Assembly (NCBI GenBank): GCA_021775095.1
Contig: JAJFII010000096.1
Span: 1 to 36,634, forward strand
Origin: Rhodospirillales bacterium
Lineage (GTDB): Bacteria; Pseudomonadota; Alphaproteobacteria; Rhodospirillales; Casp-alpha2
Reading direction: 5' to 3'
Length of the DNA: 36,634 nt
Both the position numbers and the translations under genes were made by a program. The notes beneath the pieces were generated by a model that was given only the letters and a program-made list of their open reading frames with translations, made no database searches and was not told where the DNA came from. Shown here in pieces: positions 17,031 through 24,592 of the stretch; position 1 is the first letter of the stretch, and every line of letters begins with the position of its first letter.

Positions 17031-18435
17031 AAAACCCTTCCTGCGTCTGCGAATTGTCGACCCGCATGGCCAACCGGTCGACGATTGCGATGTGGCCGTC
17101 ATGGACGGACGAAAAAACAGAGTATTTGAATATTCATCCTTGGATCATGCCGAGCACCAGCATAATGCACGCCTTGCACAAGGGCTCTACGACGTGCAAG
17201 TGACACGCGGCACCGCGACAACGCGTCAGTTGGTCCGCCATGCCGAAGATCATTGGCACGAGATAACGATTGCCAGTACCCGTTCGGCCATGCCCTCACC
17301 CGGTTCGACGGGCATGCACGAATATTATGCGGAACCGGCGCGGCATTTCTCGACGACAAGTTCAAGCAATGCAGATACATTGTTTGACGGTGCCGACGGA
17401 CGGTGCCGTCTGATGCTGTTTGTCCGGCTGCGTGATAAAAACACGCCGCCAGAGGGTTCGTTATTTTCCGGCCTTTCGCTTTGCCACTGGGGCGGTGAGC
17501 TGATCACCGAATTTGATGCCAATGTCATTGAGGAAAACCAGGGGGACGGCTGGGCGGCCTTCGCCGCAGCCCTGCCTGAGGGTTTGTATATCCTGCGATG
17601 GGGGCACCAGCTTCTTCCCCTGAGCGTGATCACAGATTGGGGCACCTATCTATTCCTGCCCTATGTCAGCCAGGTCGATCTTGCCGGCGGGACCATCTTC
17701 CTCAACCGTCCCAATGAGGGTTACGATCCCTATTCAGCAACCACCGAAGCGACAAACCGAGTGGTCGCCCTCGCCAGGGCCGGCACCACGGCGCTGCCGC
17801 TCGGTCTCAGGCGGCAGATGTGGGATATGAAATTTGAGAACCCGATCTTGGGGTTATTAGCGGTTTACGCAACGCTGGACGCCAACCTTCCGCACCTTCC
17901 GGTGGTCGATGTGGCGACTGACAATCTGGCGCACCTGATGCCCGGATCGCCCGATATCGACGCGCTCAGGATTGCCGTGGCAATGGCCCGCGACGACACC
18001 CCCGACCCTGTTTCAATCAAGGGAACGCCCATGCTTGGCCGAAGCGTGGCGACCCTTCATCACGCAATCAACACCTTCCATCATCCGATCTTGTGGGAGC
18101 CCGGGCCGCTGTTCAATTACCACGACATTCTCGTCGGCAGCCTGTGGACCCTATGGGAGGACCCGGTGGCAGCAAGCGAGCTGGCCGCCCCGCCAGAGGT
18201 TTTTGAACGACAGCCAGCAGCGGCGGTTGTGGCTGCGGCACGGTCCCTGCTTAGCGATGCGGTCCCGCCGGGGGGCGGTTCCGACCGAACCCTGGCACAG
18301 CTGCAAGCGCTTGTCGCCAGTGCCGTCGAAACCTATTGGCGGGAAGGCGACAGGCAGGCGCTGGACGCTCTGTTATCACAATTGAGCCATTTACCGCCGA
18401 CACCGGACGATAGCGACGGCGGAGGCGTCGCCTGA
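17017..18435 (+). CDS. beta-sandwich plus helical partner protein of the caspase cassette
   Basis: 472 residues from ATG 17017, which overlaps the end of the caspase gene by 14 bases; ATGs at 16999 and 17002 are alternatives. The longer open frame upstream is a shadow of the caspase gene. Residues 5-95 look like a beta-sandwich (FLRLRIVDPHGQPV ... LAQGLYDVQV), and 130-245 like a second one (RLMLFVRLRD ... LPEGLYILRWG). The remainder is helical, with KFENPILGLLAVYATL (about 273-288) as its clearest motif and a Pro/Gly/Asp-rich tail. I recognise no catalytic motif. The shared G-L-Y turn with the caspase tail suggests related folds. By position it is likely a sensor, adaptor or target of the caspase-hydrolase pair. 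Confidence 0.72.
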   Translation: MSPSEKPFLRLRIVDPHGQPVDDCDVAVMDGRKNRVFEYSSLDHAEHQHNARLAQGLYDVQVTRGTATTRQLVRHAEDHWHEITIASTRSAMPSPGSTGMHEYYAEPARHFSTTSSSNADTLFDGADGRCRLMLFVRLRDKNTPPEGSLFSGLSLCHWGGELITEFDANVIEENQGDGWAAFAAALPEGLYILRWGHQLLPLSVITDWGTYLFLPYVSQVDLAGGTIFLNRPNEGYDPYSATTEATNRVVALARAGTTALPLGLRRQMWDMKFENPILGLLAVYATLDANLPHLPVVDVATDNLAHLMPGSPDIDALRIAVAMARDDTPDPVSIKGTPMLGRSVATLHHAINTFHHPILWEPGPLFNYHDILVGSLWTLWEDPVAASELAAPPEVFERQPAAAVVAAARSLLSDAVPPGGGSDRTLAQLQALVASAVETYWREGDRQALDALLSQLSHLPPTPDDSDGGGVA

Positions 18436-18702
18436 GTTGATCGTGTCCCTGAACAGACGCGCTCATTCTGTTCAAAAAAAACGAACCAATTCAAACTGTC
18501 AGGTGAATACAATCTCAGCACATATAGTTGATGGCGAATAAGCATAAACTTTTTTAGGTTTGGCAGCCATAACCAGGCTTTCGGGTCGGATAAAGTTTTC
18601 CGTTCCCGCCAATGGCTTATTGCGGACCGGTGCGCACCTCTCCAGCCCAACTCTTTACCAGGAGAGGGGCTGGGGTATGTGTAACAGATTCACGATACAT
18701 AA
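18436..18702. other. intergenic region after the caspase cassette
   Basis: 267 bases with no gene. A hairpin GAACAG ... CTGTTC (18451-18473) follows the cassette, but on the plus strand it is followed by a run of A rather than T, so it is not a standard terminator for the cassette. The rest is unremarkable up to repeat copy C. Confidence 0.5.
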
Positions 18703-18967
18703 GGGTCAGGACCCCTTAATTTGATCCATTCTGCGGAGGCGATTTATCTTATCGGTTAGGCGGAAAGACGCAGGAAACCCTACGGTTTTCAAGTTTTTTC
18801 AACGAAGCCAGAGAGATAAAGCGCACCGCCCCAAAGGGTTTGTCCGTAAGCGCACGCCTTCTGCGAAAACAAGGCTCGAATAGGCCCAGCATGTCCTTGC
18901 GCTTGTTTTCTTGTATTCGTAAGCTTACGGACAAACAGAATTGCATGAAATTAAGGGGTCCTGAACC
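18703..18967 (+). mobile_element. MITE-like 265-bp element, copy C
   Basis: 265 bases with left tip GGGTCAGGACCC and right tip GGTCCTGAACC, then TA (18968-18969). The left flank is AA (18701-18702) rather than TA, so the target duplication is imperfect here. The internal stem (GTTTGTCCGTAAGCGCACG against CGTAAGCTTACGGACAAAC) has one mismatch. It differs from copy D at roughly a dozen and a half positions by eye. No gene end abuts it: to the right a minus-strand frame closes within nine codons. Confidence 0.87.
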
Positions 18968-19014
18968 TAGGCTTTTGCCAACCCAAATACCCATCAACCG
19001 GGGAATAATTAATC

Positions 19015-19355
19015 ATGAAAACCAAAGCTGCTGTGGCCTTTGAAGCGGGCGAGCCCCTAAGTATCGAAACCGTAGCTGTGGCCGGTCAGCGCGGAGGCGA
19101 AGTTCAAGTAAAATTGAAGGCCGCCGGCATTTGCCAAAGGGCTGAATTTACCCGTTCCGGCGATGACCCCGAAGGTTTGTTGTCGGCCGTTTTGTGCACG
19201 AAGGCGCTGGCGGTGTTGTCGATACCGGGCCAGCATTCACTTTTGTCACAAAAGGCGATCAATTGATCCCGCTTTATAGACCGAAAGGCAAGCCATGTGA
19301 CCGCTGCACATCGGGCCGCAGCAATTTGTGTCAGGCAATTGGCGAGCCCCCGGGA
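19015..19355 (+). pseudogene. remnant of class III alcohol dehydrogenase (glutathione-dependent formaldehyde dehydrogenase)
   Basis: The start MKTKAAVAFEAGEPLSIETV and the later blocks KLKAAGIC, SGDDPEGLLSAVL, HEGAGGVVDTGP, GDQLIPLYRPK and RSNLCQAIG follow the N-terminal 110 or so residues of AdhC/FrmA, which is normally about 370 residues. The first part is in one frame and, from about 19194 (GTGCACGAAGGC), the rest is in another, so a single-base change broke the frame. The zinc-ligand region HTD has become QRA, one lobe cysteine is lost, and everything after about codon 115 is gone. It is a decayed, C-terminally deleted gene. Confidence 0.85.
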
Positions 19356-19456
19356 CAGGCTGACGGGTTTTTGCAAGAGCACCTAAAACCACTTTTATTT
19401 GAAGCGGGTTTTATGGAAGATCATCTGCGTCCCCATGGGAGCTTACTGAACGCCCC

Positions 19457-20602
19457 ATGACCCGCGTTTTTGTCATTGATGACGACCCAACAACGGAAAA
19501 CGTCCTGAAGGCGTATTTCCGGCGCCTTGGCGGTGAAACCATCGCCGACTGCGCTTTTGCAAAATCAGACCACGAAGCTCTGGAAATCATCCAATCAGGT
19601 GCGGAATTCGATGTGGCGCTCATTGCCCTCGACCGGGAACCGATTAGTGGCGTCAGTTTATTTCATCAAATCAAGGACCGGACTTTTCGGGTCCCCAGGA
19701 TTGCGCTGGCTTCCGGCCAGGATATTGCAATGATTCGCCAGGCAATGAATGAAGGTGCCGTAGATTTTATGGTCAAACCGCTGGTCTTCGAAGACTTCGA
19801 GACGACCATTCGCCGCATTTTGGAAACCGTAGAACGCCGCCGCAATAACTGGAAAGAAAGCGCTGCCTATTCGGCATTGCGGAAAGAAATTGATATCGCC
19901 GCAGATTTACAGCAGCGCATTCTGCCGACCGAATTTCCAGCAACTGAAGGATATGAAATATCTGCTCATATGTTGCCGGCACGGGTCATGGGCGGTGATT
20001 TTTATGATGTTTTTGCCTGCGACAATGGTGACATCGGTTTTGTTGTTGCTGATGTATCGGGTAAAGGAGTACCTGCGGCCTTTTATATGGCGGTCGCTCG
20101 TACGCTTATCCACTCGGTCGCCGCAAGTATTGCCAACCCGGCTGAATGCCTCGCCCAGGTTAACGAACTGCTGTGCAATCACCACATTCCCGGCATGTTC
20201 GTTTCCGTATTCTACGGCCGTCTTGACCCGAAAACACACCGCATTACATACACCAATGGCGGTCACCAGTTGCCGTTCAAAGCCGGCAATGGAACCACGC
20301 CAGTGGAATTGGAAGGCGGTAACGGCGTGGTGCTGGGTGTCGCCCCGGAACTGGAATATTTGCAGGAACAGGTTGAACTGGCACCGGGCGAATTTTTGTT
20401 TGTTTTCACTGATGGCGTCACAGAAGCCTTCGATAACGACCAGCGGGCTTTTGGTGAAGGCCGGTTAGCGGACTGCTTGGCTGATATATCGAATGAAACG
20501 GCGGAACAGGTGATTTATCAGGTCGGGCTGGCGATTAACGGATTTGTTGGAGATGCCGACCAACATGACGATATTACAAGTTTAATCATCAGACGGAGGT
20601 AA
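19457..20602 (+). CDS. response regulator with PP2C-type (SpoIIE/RsbU) serine phosphatase output
   Basis: 381 residues: a receiver (1-120; acidic triplet VIDDD, Ser in ALASGQD, Lys in FMVKPL), a helical linker, then a SpoIIE-family phosphatase domain (about 165-380). Metal-binding signatures are MGGDFYDVF, VADVSGKGVPAA, FTDGVTEAFD and QHDDITSLI. Such proteins dephosphorylate anti-sigma-factor antagonists or similar phosphoproteins in partner-switching pathways. The phosphoacceptor region LIALDREPISG has its Asp one position closer to the Pro than usual, so the phosphorylation site should be checked. It is intact although it sits between two gene remnants; no partner anti-sigma or STAS gene is in the window. 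Confidence 0.9.
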   Translation: MTRVFVIDDDPTTENVLKAYFRRLGGETIADCAFAKSDHEALEIIQSGAEFDVALIALDREPISGVSLFHQIKDRTFRVPRIALASGQDIAMIRQAMNEGAVDFMVKPLVFEDFETTIRRILETVERRRNNWKESAAYSALRKEIDIAADLQQRILPTEFPATEGYEISAHMLPARVMGGDFYDVFACDNGDIGFVVADVSGKGVPAAFYMAVARTLIHSVAASIANPAECLAQVNELLCNHHIPGMFVSVFYGRLDPKTHRITYTNGGHQLPFKAGNGTTPVELEGGNGVVLGVAPELEYLQEQVELAPGEFLFVFTDGVTEAFDNDQRAFGEGRLADCLADISNETAEQVIYQVGLAINGFVGDADQHDDITSLIIRRR

Positions 20603-20605
20603 GGG

Positions 20606-20704
20606 GTGCTGGACCGGGCAAGGATCGTGATTATTGGAGCGGGGGCCGTTGGCTGCACCATCGCCTATCATTTATCCAAACGCGGCGAAAACGATGTGCT
20701 GGTG
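20606..20704 (+). pseudogene. N-terminal stump of a FAD-dependent oxidoreductase (DAO/dimethylglycine dehydrogenase type)
   Basis: Starting at GTG 20606 with GGAGG just upstream inside the end of the phosphatase gene, the frame encodes MLDRARIVIIGAGAVGCTIA and on to YHLSKRGENDVLV. This is the FAD-binding beginning (GxGxxG) of the DAO/sarcosine-dimethylglycine dehydrogenase family. Similarity stops after about 33 codons, exactly where the tRNA-Leu 3' end begins; the remaining frame is antisense tRNA. A full protein would be several hundred residues longer. The intact ribosome site and start show a once complete gene cut by recombination or deletion at the tRNA. Confidence 0.75.
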
Positions 20705-20786
20705 CGGGCGGCCGGACTTGAACCGGCACTGCCAAAAGGCAACAAGATTTTAAGTCTTGCGTGTCTACCAATTCCACCACGCCCGC
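20700..20786 (-). tRNA. tRNA-Leu (anticodon UAA)
   Basis: Read on the minus strand, 87 bases including an encoded CCA. The 7-bp acceptor stem GCGGGCG pairs with CGCCCGC, followed by discriminator A. The D arm has GTGGAATTGGTAGACAC. The anticodon stem CAAGA/TCTTG encloses CTTAAAA, giving anticodon TAA. A long variable arm (TTGCC TTTT GGCA) is typical of tRNA-Leu, and the T arm is GCCGG TTCAAGT CCGGC. Its 3' end abuts the truncated FAD-oxidoreductase gene; its 5' flank leads to bluB, transcribed the other way. Confidence 0.96.
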
Positions 20787-20901
20787 ACGGGCGGCACCCT
20801 ATCGTGGGATCTGGTTGCCCGCAAGTCTCAAAAAACCCGATCGGGGCGATTTTTGAAAATTCCATGTGGCCCTATGTGTTAACGCTGTTTATGGTTCTCC
20901 T

Positions 20902-21558
20902 ATGAGCCATCCTAACGACCCGTCGGCACCCGATTTCGATGCCACATTCAGGTCCAAACTGACGGATCTGTTCCGCTGGCGGCGCGACGTACGGCGGTTC
21001 AAAGACACTCCGGTTGACGACCCATTGCTTGACCATCTGCTGCAACTGGCGTCGCTGGCACCATCGGTTGGCAACAGCCAACCCTGGCGGTTTGTAAAGG
21101 TCGAGAACCTCGAGCGCCGGGCCCAGGTCCGGGCCATATTCGAGCGGGCAAATGCCGACGCCCTAAACGATTATACCGGAGAACGGGCCAAATTATATGC
21201 CCAATTAAAACTCGACGGCCTGGATCAGGCGCCGGTGCAATTGGCCGTATTCGTCGACAGGGAAACCGAACTTGGGCAGGGGTTGGGTCGCAAAACAATG
21301 CCCGAAACCCTGCATTATTCGGTGGTTGCCGCCATTAATATATTGTGGTTGGCGGCCCGCGCCCATGGGGTCGGTGTGGGCTGGGTGTCGATCCTCGAGC
21401 CCAAGGCGGTCGTCACCTTGTTAGATGTGCCCGACGATTGGGCCCTGGTTGCTTATCTCTGTGTCGGTTACCCGCAACACGAACACCTGGACCCGGAGCT
21501 CGAACGGGCCGGTTGGCAGGAACGCGTCGATATGGAAAACTTTGTCTTCAAACGTTAG
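20902..21558 (+). CDS. bluB: 5,6-dimethylbenzimidazole synthase
   Basis: A nitroreductase-fold flavoenzyme that fragments reduced FMN with O2 to make the lower ligand of vitamin B12. It is 218 residues from ATG 20902 (MSHPNDPSAPDF); the frame is open 12 codons further up, but that part reads like intergenic sequence. Characteristic blocks are FRWRRDVRRFKDTPV, LAPSVGNSQPWRFV, SVVAAINILWLAARAHGVGVGWVSIL and the C-terminal YLCVGYPQHEHLDPELERAGW. I looked for a cobalamin riboswitch in the short upstream region and did not see one. No other B12 genes are in the window. Confidence 0.93.
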   Translation: MSHPNDPSAPDFDATFRSKLTDLFRWRRDVRRFKDTPVDDPLLDHLLQLASLAPSVGNSQPWRFVKVENLERRAQVRAIFERANADALNDYTGERAKLYAQLKLDGLDQAPVQLAVFVDRETELGQGLGRKTMPETLHYSVVAAINILWLAARAHGVGVGWVSILEPKAVVTLLDVPDDWALVAYLCVGYPQHEHLDPELERAGWQERVDMENFVFKR

Positions 21559-21814
21559 ACGACGGTTTACCAAATAAAAACCATAAAATACACCCCGGGA
21601 CTCTGGCGGGACGGATTTGACCCCGGGAAGGGGCTTGACCGATGCAAAACGTTCGGTTACTCACACAGCACGCCGCCGTTGGATAGTGAAAAATCGTCCG
21701 ATTGAGGTGGCGTGGACACATCCCGCCAGGCCAATTGGGATCACAACTCGGCCAAAAAAAACCAACGTTTGGTGTGGTCTTTCAACAATTGATGTTTGCT
21801 GGCACAGTTCCCGG

Positions 21815-22597
21815 TTAAGTCCAACCGGCATCGACGACAAAATTCTGCGCCGTACACATTTTGGAATCGTCAGCGCCGAGGAAAAGGGCCATACGGGCGA
21901 CCTCGAAGGGTTGAATGTGATCCTTAATACATTGCCTGATCTGTAATACCTGCTCACCCTCATCGTTGTACCAAAGCTTTTTTTGGCGTTCCGTAAAAAT
22001 CCAGCCGGGCACCAGCGTATTTGCGCGAATGCCGTGTTTACCGTAGTAGCGAGCAAACCCCCTGGTCATTCCGTGGACCGAGGCTTTGGCGGCCGTGTAG
22101 GCAGGCAGGTCCTCCTGTGCCGACATCCAGGAAATGGAGCCAAAACTGATGATCGAACCACCACCCGCTTCAACCATTTGTGGTGCCGCCGCCTGAGTCG
22201 CGAAAAAAATATGCCGCATATTGACCGCAAGCCGGTCTTCCCAATATTCCAGGGTTACCTCGGCTATGTCGTGACGCTCATCATGGGCAGCGCTGTTGAT
22301 AAGAACCGAAATGTTGCCCAAATCATCACCGACTTGTTTAACGGTCGCCTGGAGTTTTTCCACATCCCGCAAGTCACACTCGATAAATCTGGGCGCGGGG
22401 TGTCCGAGTTCGGTGACGGCCTCTACCAGTTCCGCTGCGGCCTCGACGTTGATATCGACAAAGGCGACTTTCGATTTCTGCGCACAGAAATGCGCAACCA
22501 TACTGGAACCGATGCCGGCAGCGCCACCGGATATGAATACGGTGCGGCCTGCTAGGCTGGGGTAAACGGTTTGTGTTAAATTTATTTCCTCGGCCAT
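21815..22597 (-). CDS. short-chain dehydrogenase/reductase of the sugar locus
   Basis: 260 residues from ATG 22597 (MAEEINLTQTVYPSLAGRTV); the frame stays open into the upstream dehydratase gene, but that extension is its shadow. Classical SDR: NAD(P)-binding SGGAAGIGSSM, NSAAHDE where NAG is usual, active-site Ser in SFGSISW, YTAAK (Tyr-x3-Lys) and a C-terminal NFVVDAGWT. It follows the sugar-acid dehydratase by 47 bases in the same operon, next to a sugar importer, so oxidation of the imported sugar (aldose to lactone) is the likely job. Arabinose, galactose and fucose are equally possible. Confidence 0.88.
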   Translation of the reverse strand: MAEEINLTQTVYPSLAGRTVFISGGAAGIGSSMVAHFCAQKSKVAFVDINVEAAAELVEAVTELGHPAPRFIECDLRDVEKLQATVKQVGDDLGNISVLINSAAHDERHDIAEVTLEYWEDRLAVNMRHIFFATQAAAPQMVEAGGGSIISFGSISWMSAQEDLPAYTAAKASVHGMTRGFARYYGKHGIRANTLVPGWIFTERQKKLWYNDEGEQVLQIRQCIKDHIQPFEVARMALFLGADDSKMCTAQNFVVDAGWT

Positions 22598-22644
22598 CCC
22601 TGGTGTATCCTTTGGTTCATTTATTTGTTTCAGTTGCGCCACTG

Positions 22645-24369
22645 TTAGTGAGAATCTCGGGTTACGGCGACGCCCCGTTTGCTCGCCAGAATATCCCAAT
22701 CGCAACCTTGATCTGCTTGTTCCACATGGTTGTGATAAAGTCTTTGATAGCCGGTTTCCATGACCGGTGGCGGTGCAATCCATTTTGACCTGCGGGCATC
22801 CAATTCATCGTCGGAAATCAACAACTCAATGCGTCGCTCATCCAGGTTGATCTCGATTTCATCGCCGTTTTCAACCAAAGCAAGGGGCCCACCGATGGCG
22901 GCTTCGGGGGCCACATGCAAAACGACAGTGCCATAAGCTGTGCCACTCATACGCGCGTCGGAAATCCGGACCATATCAGTGATGCCGGTTTTTAAAATTT
23001 TTGGCGGCAATCCCATGTTGCCGACTTCCGGCATGCCCGGGTAGCCGCGTGGGCCACAGTTTTTCAGGACCATGATACAATTTTCATCAATATCTAAATC
23101 GGGATTTTCGATTTTTTCGTGATAGTCCTCGATGGTCTCGAAAACCACAGCCCGGCCTTTATGGTTCATCAGTTCCGGCGAGGCTGCTGATGGTTTAATG
23201 ACACAGCCGTTCGGTGCCAGATTGCCCTTGAGAACAGCGATGCCGCCGTTAGCAGTCAGACCAGCGTCCCATGGTCGAATCACATCCTCGTCATAATTAA
23301 CTACGTTCTGACAGTTTTCAGAAACGGTTTTTCCGTTCACGGTTGGTAGGTATCCAGTCAATTTATGATGCGCTAAAAGCACTTGGTTGACGACCTGCAG
23401 GCCACCGGCATAATGGAAATCTTCCATCAAATATTTGCCGGCGGGCATCAGATTAACGATCGTTGGAATGTCGCGCCCTATAGTGTCCCAATCGTCCAGC
23501 GACAATGGTACGCCCAAGCGTTTGGCGATGGCCTGCAGGTGAATCACAGCGTTGGTCGATCCGCCGATGGCGGCAATGGTTCGGATCGCGTTTTCAAAGG
23601 CACCGCGAGTCAGGATATCGGACAGTTTGATATCCTGATGGACCATTTCGACGATCCGTCGACCGGAATGCTGGGCGAGGACTTTGCGGCGGGCATCAAC
23701 TGCGGGAATAGTACCGTTTCCAGGCAGAGCGATGCCCAAGGCCTCCATCATACAGGCCATTGACGAAGCGGTGCCCATCGTCATGCACGATCCGTTTGAA
23801 CGATGCATACCGCTTTCTGCCGACAGGAACTCCTCAACAGATATTTCACCGGCTTTGACCTCTTCGGCGAACCGCCACACGTCGGTACCCGAACCCAGGG
23901 TTCCGCCCTTGAACCGGCCGTTTAACATCGGCCCACCGGACACGACAATAGTCGGGATATCGCAACTCGCGGCCCCCATAACCAGGGCCGGGGTCGTTTT
24001 GTCACAGCCAACTAACAGCACAACACCGTCCAAAGGATTGGCGCGAATTGATTCTTCGACATCCATACTTATTAAATTTCTGAATAACATAGCGGTCGGT
24101 TTTACGACCGACTCACCGACGCTCATGACCGGAAATTCAAATGGGTATCCACCGGCCTCAAGAACGCCGCGTTTGACTTTGTCTGCAAATTCTCCCAAAT
24201 GGCTGTTACACGGGGACAATTCGGACGCCGTGTTACAAATACCAATGATCGGGCGCCCATCGAAAGCCTCATCGGGCGTGCCTTGATTACGCATCCACGA
24301 CCGTTTGAGGAATCCATCCCGGTCAAGGCTACCGAACCATTCCGATGATCGCAGTTTCTTTTTCGCCAT
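22645..24369 (-). CDS. IlvD/Edd-family sugar-acid dehydratase (L-arabinonate dehydratase-like)
   Basis: 574 residues. It dehydrates an aldonic acid to its 2-keto-3-deoxy form using Mg2+ and a [2Fe-2S] cluster. The start MAKKKLRSSEWFGSLDRDGF and the motif SWMRNQGTPDEAFDGRPIIG are typical of the L-arabinonate/D-fuconate group rather than true IlvD. Cluster cysteines are visible as Cys54 (LSPCNSH), Cys122 (GCDKTTPA) and Cys195 (NGSCMTMGT). AAGGA lies before the ATG. First gene of the two-gene operon with the SDR, divergent from the FadR-type regulator. The sugar cannot be decided from sequence; pentonates and 6-deoxy-hexonates are the main candidates. Confidence 0.92.
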   Translation of the reverse strand: MAKKKLRSSEWFGSLDRDGFLKRSWMRNQGTPDEAFDGRPIIGICNTASELSPCNSHLGEFADKVKRGVLEAGGYPFEFPVMSVGESVVKPTAMLFRNLISMDVEESIRANPLDGVVLLVGCDKTTPALVMGAASCDIPTIVVSGGPMLNGRFKGGTLGSGTDVWRFAEEVKAGEISVEEFLSAESGMHRSNGSCMTMGTASSMACMMEALGIALPGNGTIPAVDARRKVLAQHSGRRIVEMVHQDIKLSDILTRGAFENAIRTIAAIGGSTNAVIHLQAIAKRLGVPLSLDDWDTIGRDIPTIVNLMPAGKYLMEDFHYAGGLQVVNQVLLAHHKLTGYLPTVNGKTVSENCQNVVNYDEDVIRPWDAGLTANGGIAVLKGNLAPNGCVIKPSAASPELMNHKGRAVVFETIEDYHEKIENPDLDIDENCIMVLKNCGPRGYPGMPEVGNMGLPPKILKTGITDMVRISDARMSGTAYGTVVLHVAPEAAIGGPLALVENGDEIEINLDERRIELLISDDELDARRSKWIAPPPVMETGYQRLYHNHVEQADQGCDWDILASKRGVAVTRDSH

Positions 24370-24429
24370 GTCTTTTGTCCTTAACCAATTAATGTTCAGC
24401 CCACTGAGATGATAAAATCTGTACGATAA

Positions 24430-24465
24430 TGTAAAATGTTGTATATTAACATACAGCTTTTTACA
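24430..24465. promoter_or_regulatory. 36-bp imperfect palindrome, candidate operator of the sugar locus
   Basis: Two 15-base arms, TGTAAAATGTTGTAT and ATACAGCTTTTTACA, are inverse complements at 13 of 15 positions around the spacer ATTAAC. It lies in the AT-rich divergent region between the dehydratase (start 24369) and the FadR-type regulator (start 24593), where a GntR regulator usually binds. It probably lies over or near the dehydratase promoter. Confidence 0.6.
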
Positions 24466-24592
24466 ACTATTTTCATATTGATTGTTGAAATTTCATAATA
24501 AAATATATATTTGTAAAATTATTCGTATAAAAGACACGATAAATGACCTTTAAAGGATGCAGTGTGCCCCGTCGTGGCCCTCGGAAATTGAT

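Noticed and set aside
18451-18480. Hairpin GAACAG/CTGTTC as terminator of the caspase cassette
   Set aside because: On the transcribed strand it is followed by A residues, not U; short stem with an 11-base loop.
20787-20901. Cobalamin riboswitch upstream of bluB
   Set aside because: The upstream gap is too short and no B12-box-like conserved segment is seen.
22598-22783. Longer N-terminus of the SDR
   Set aside because: It is antiparallel-free shadow sequence of the dehydratase end; the SDR fold begins with the start at 22597.
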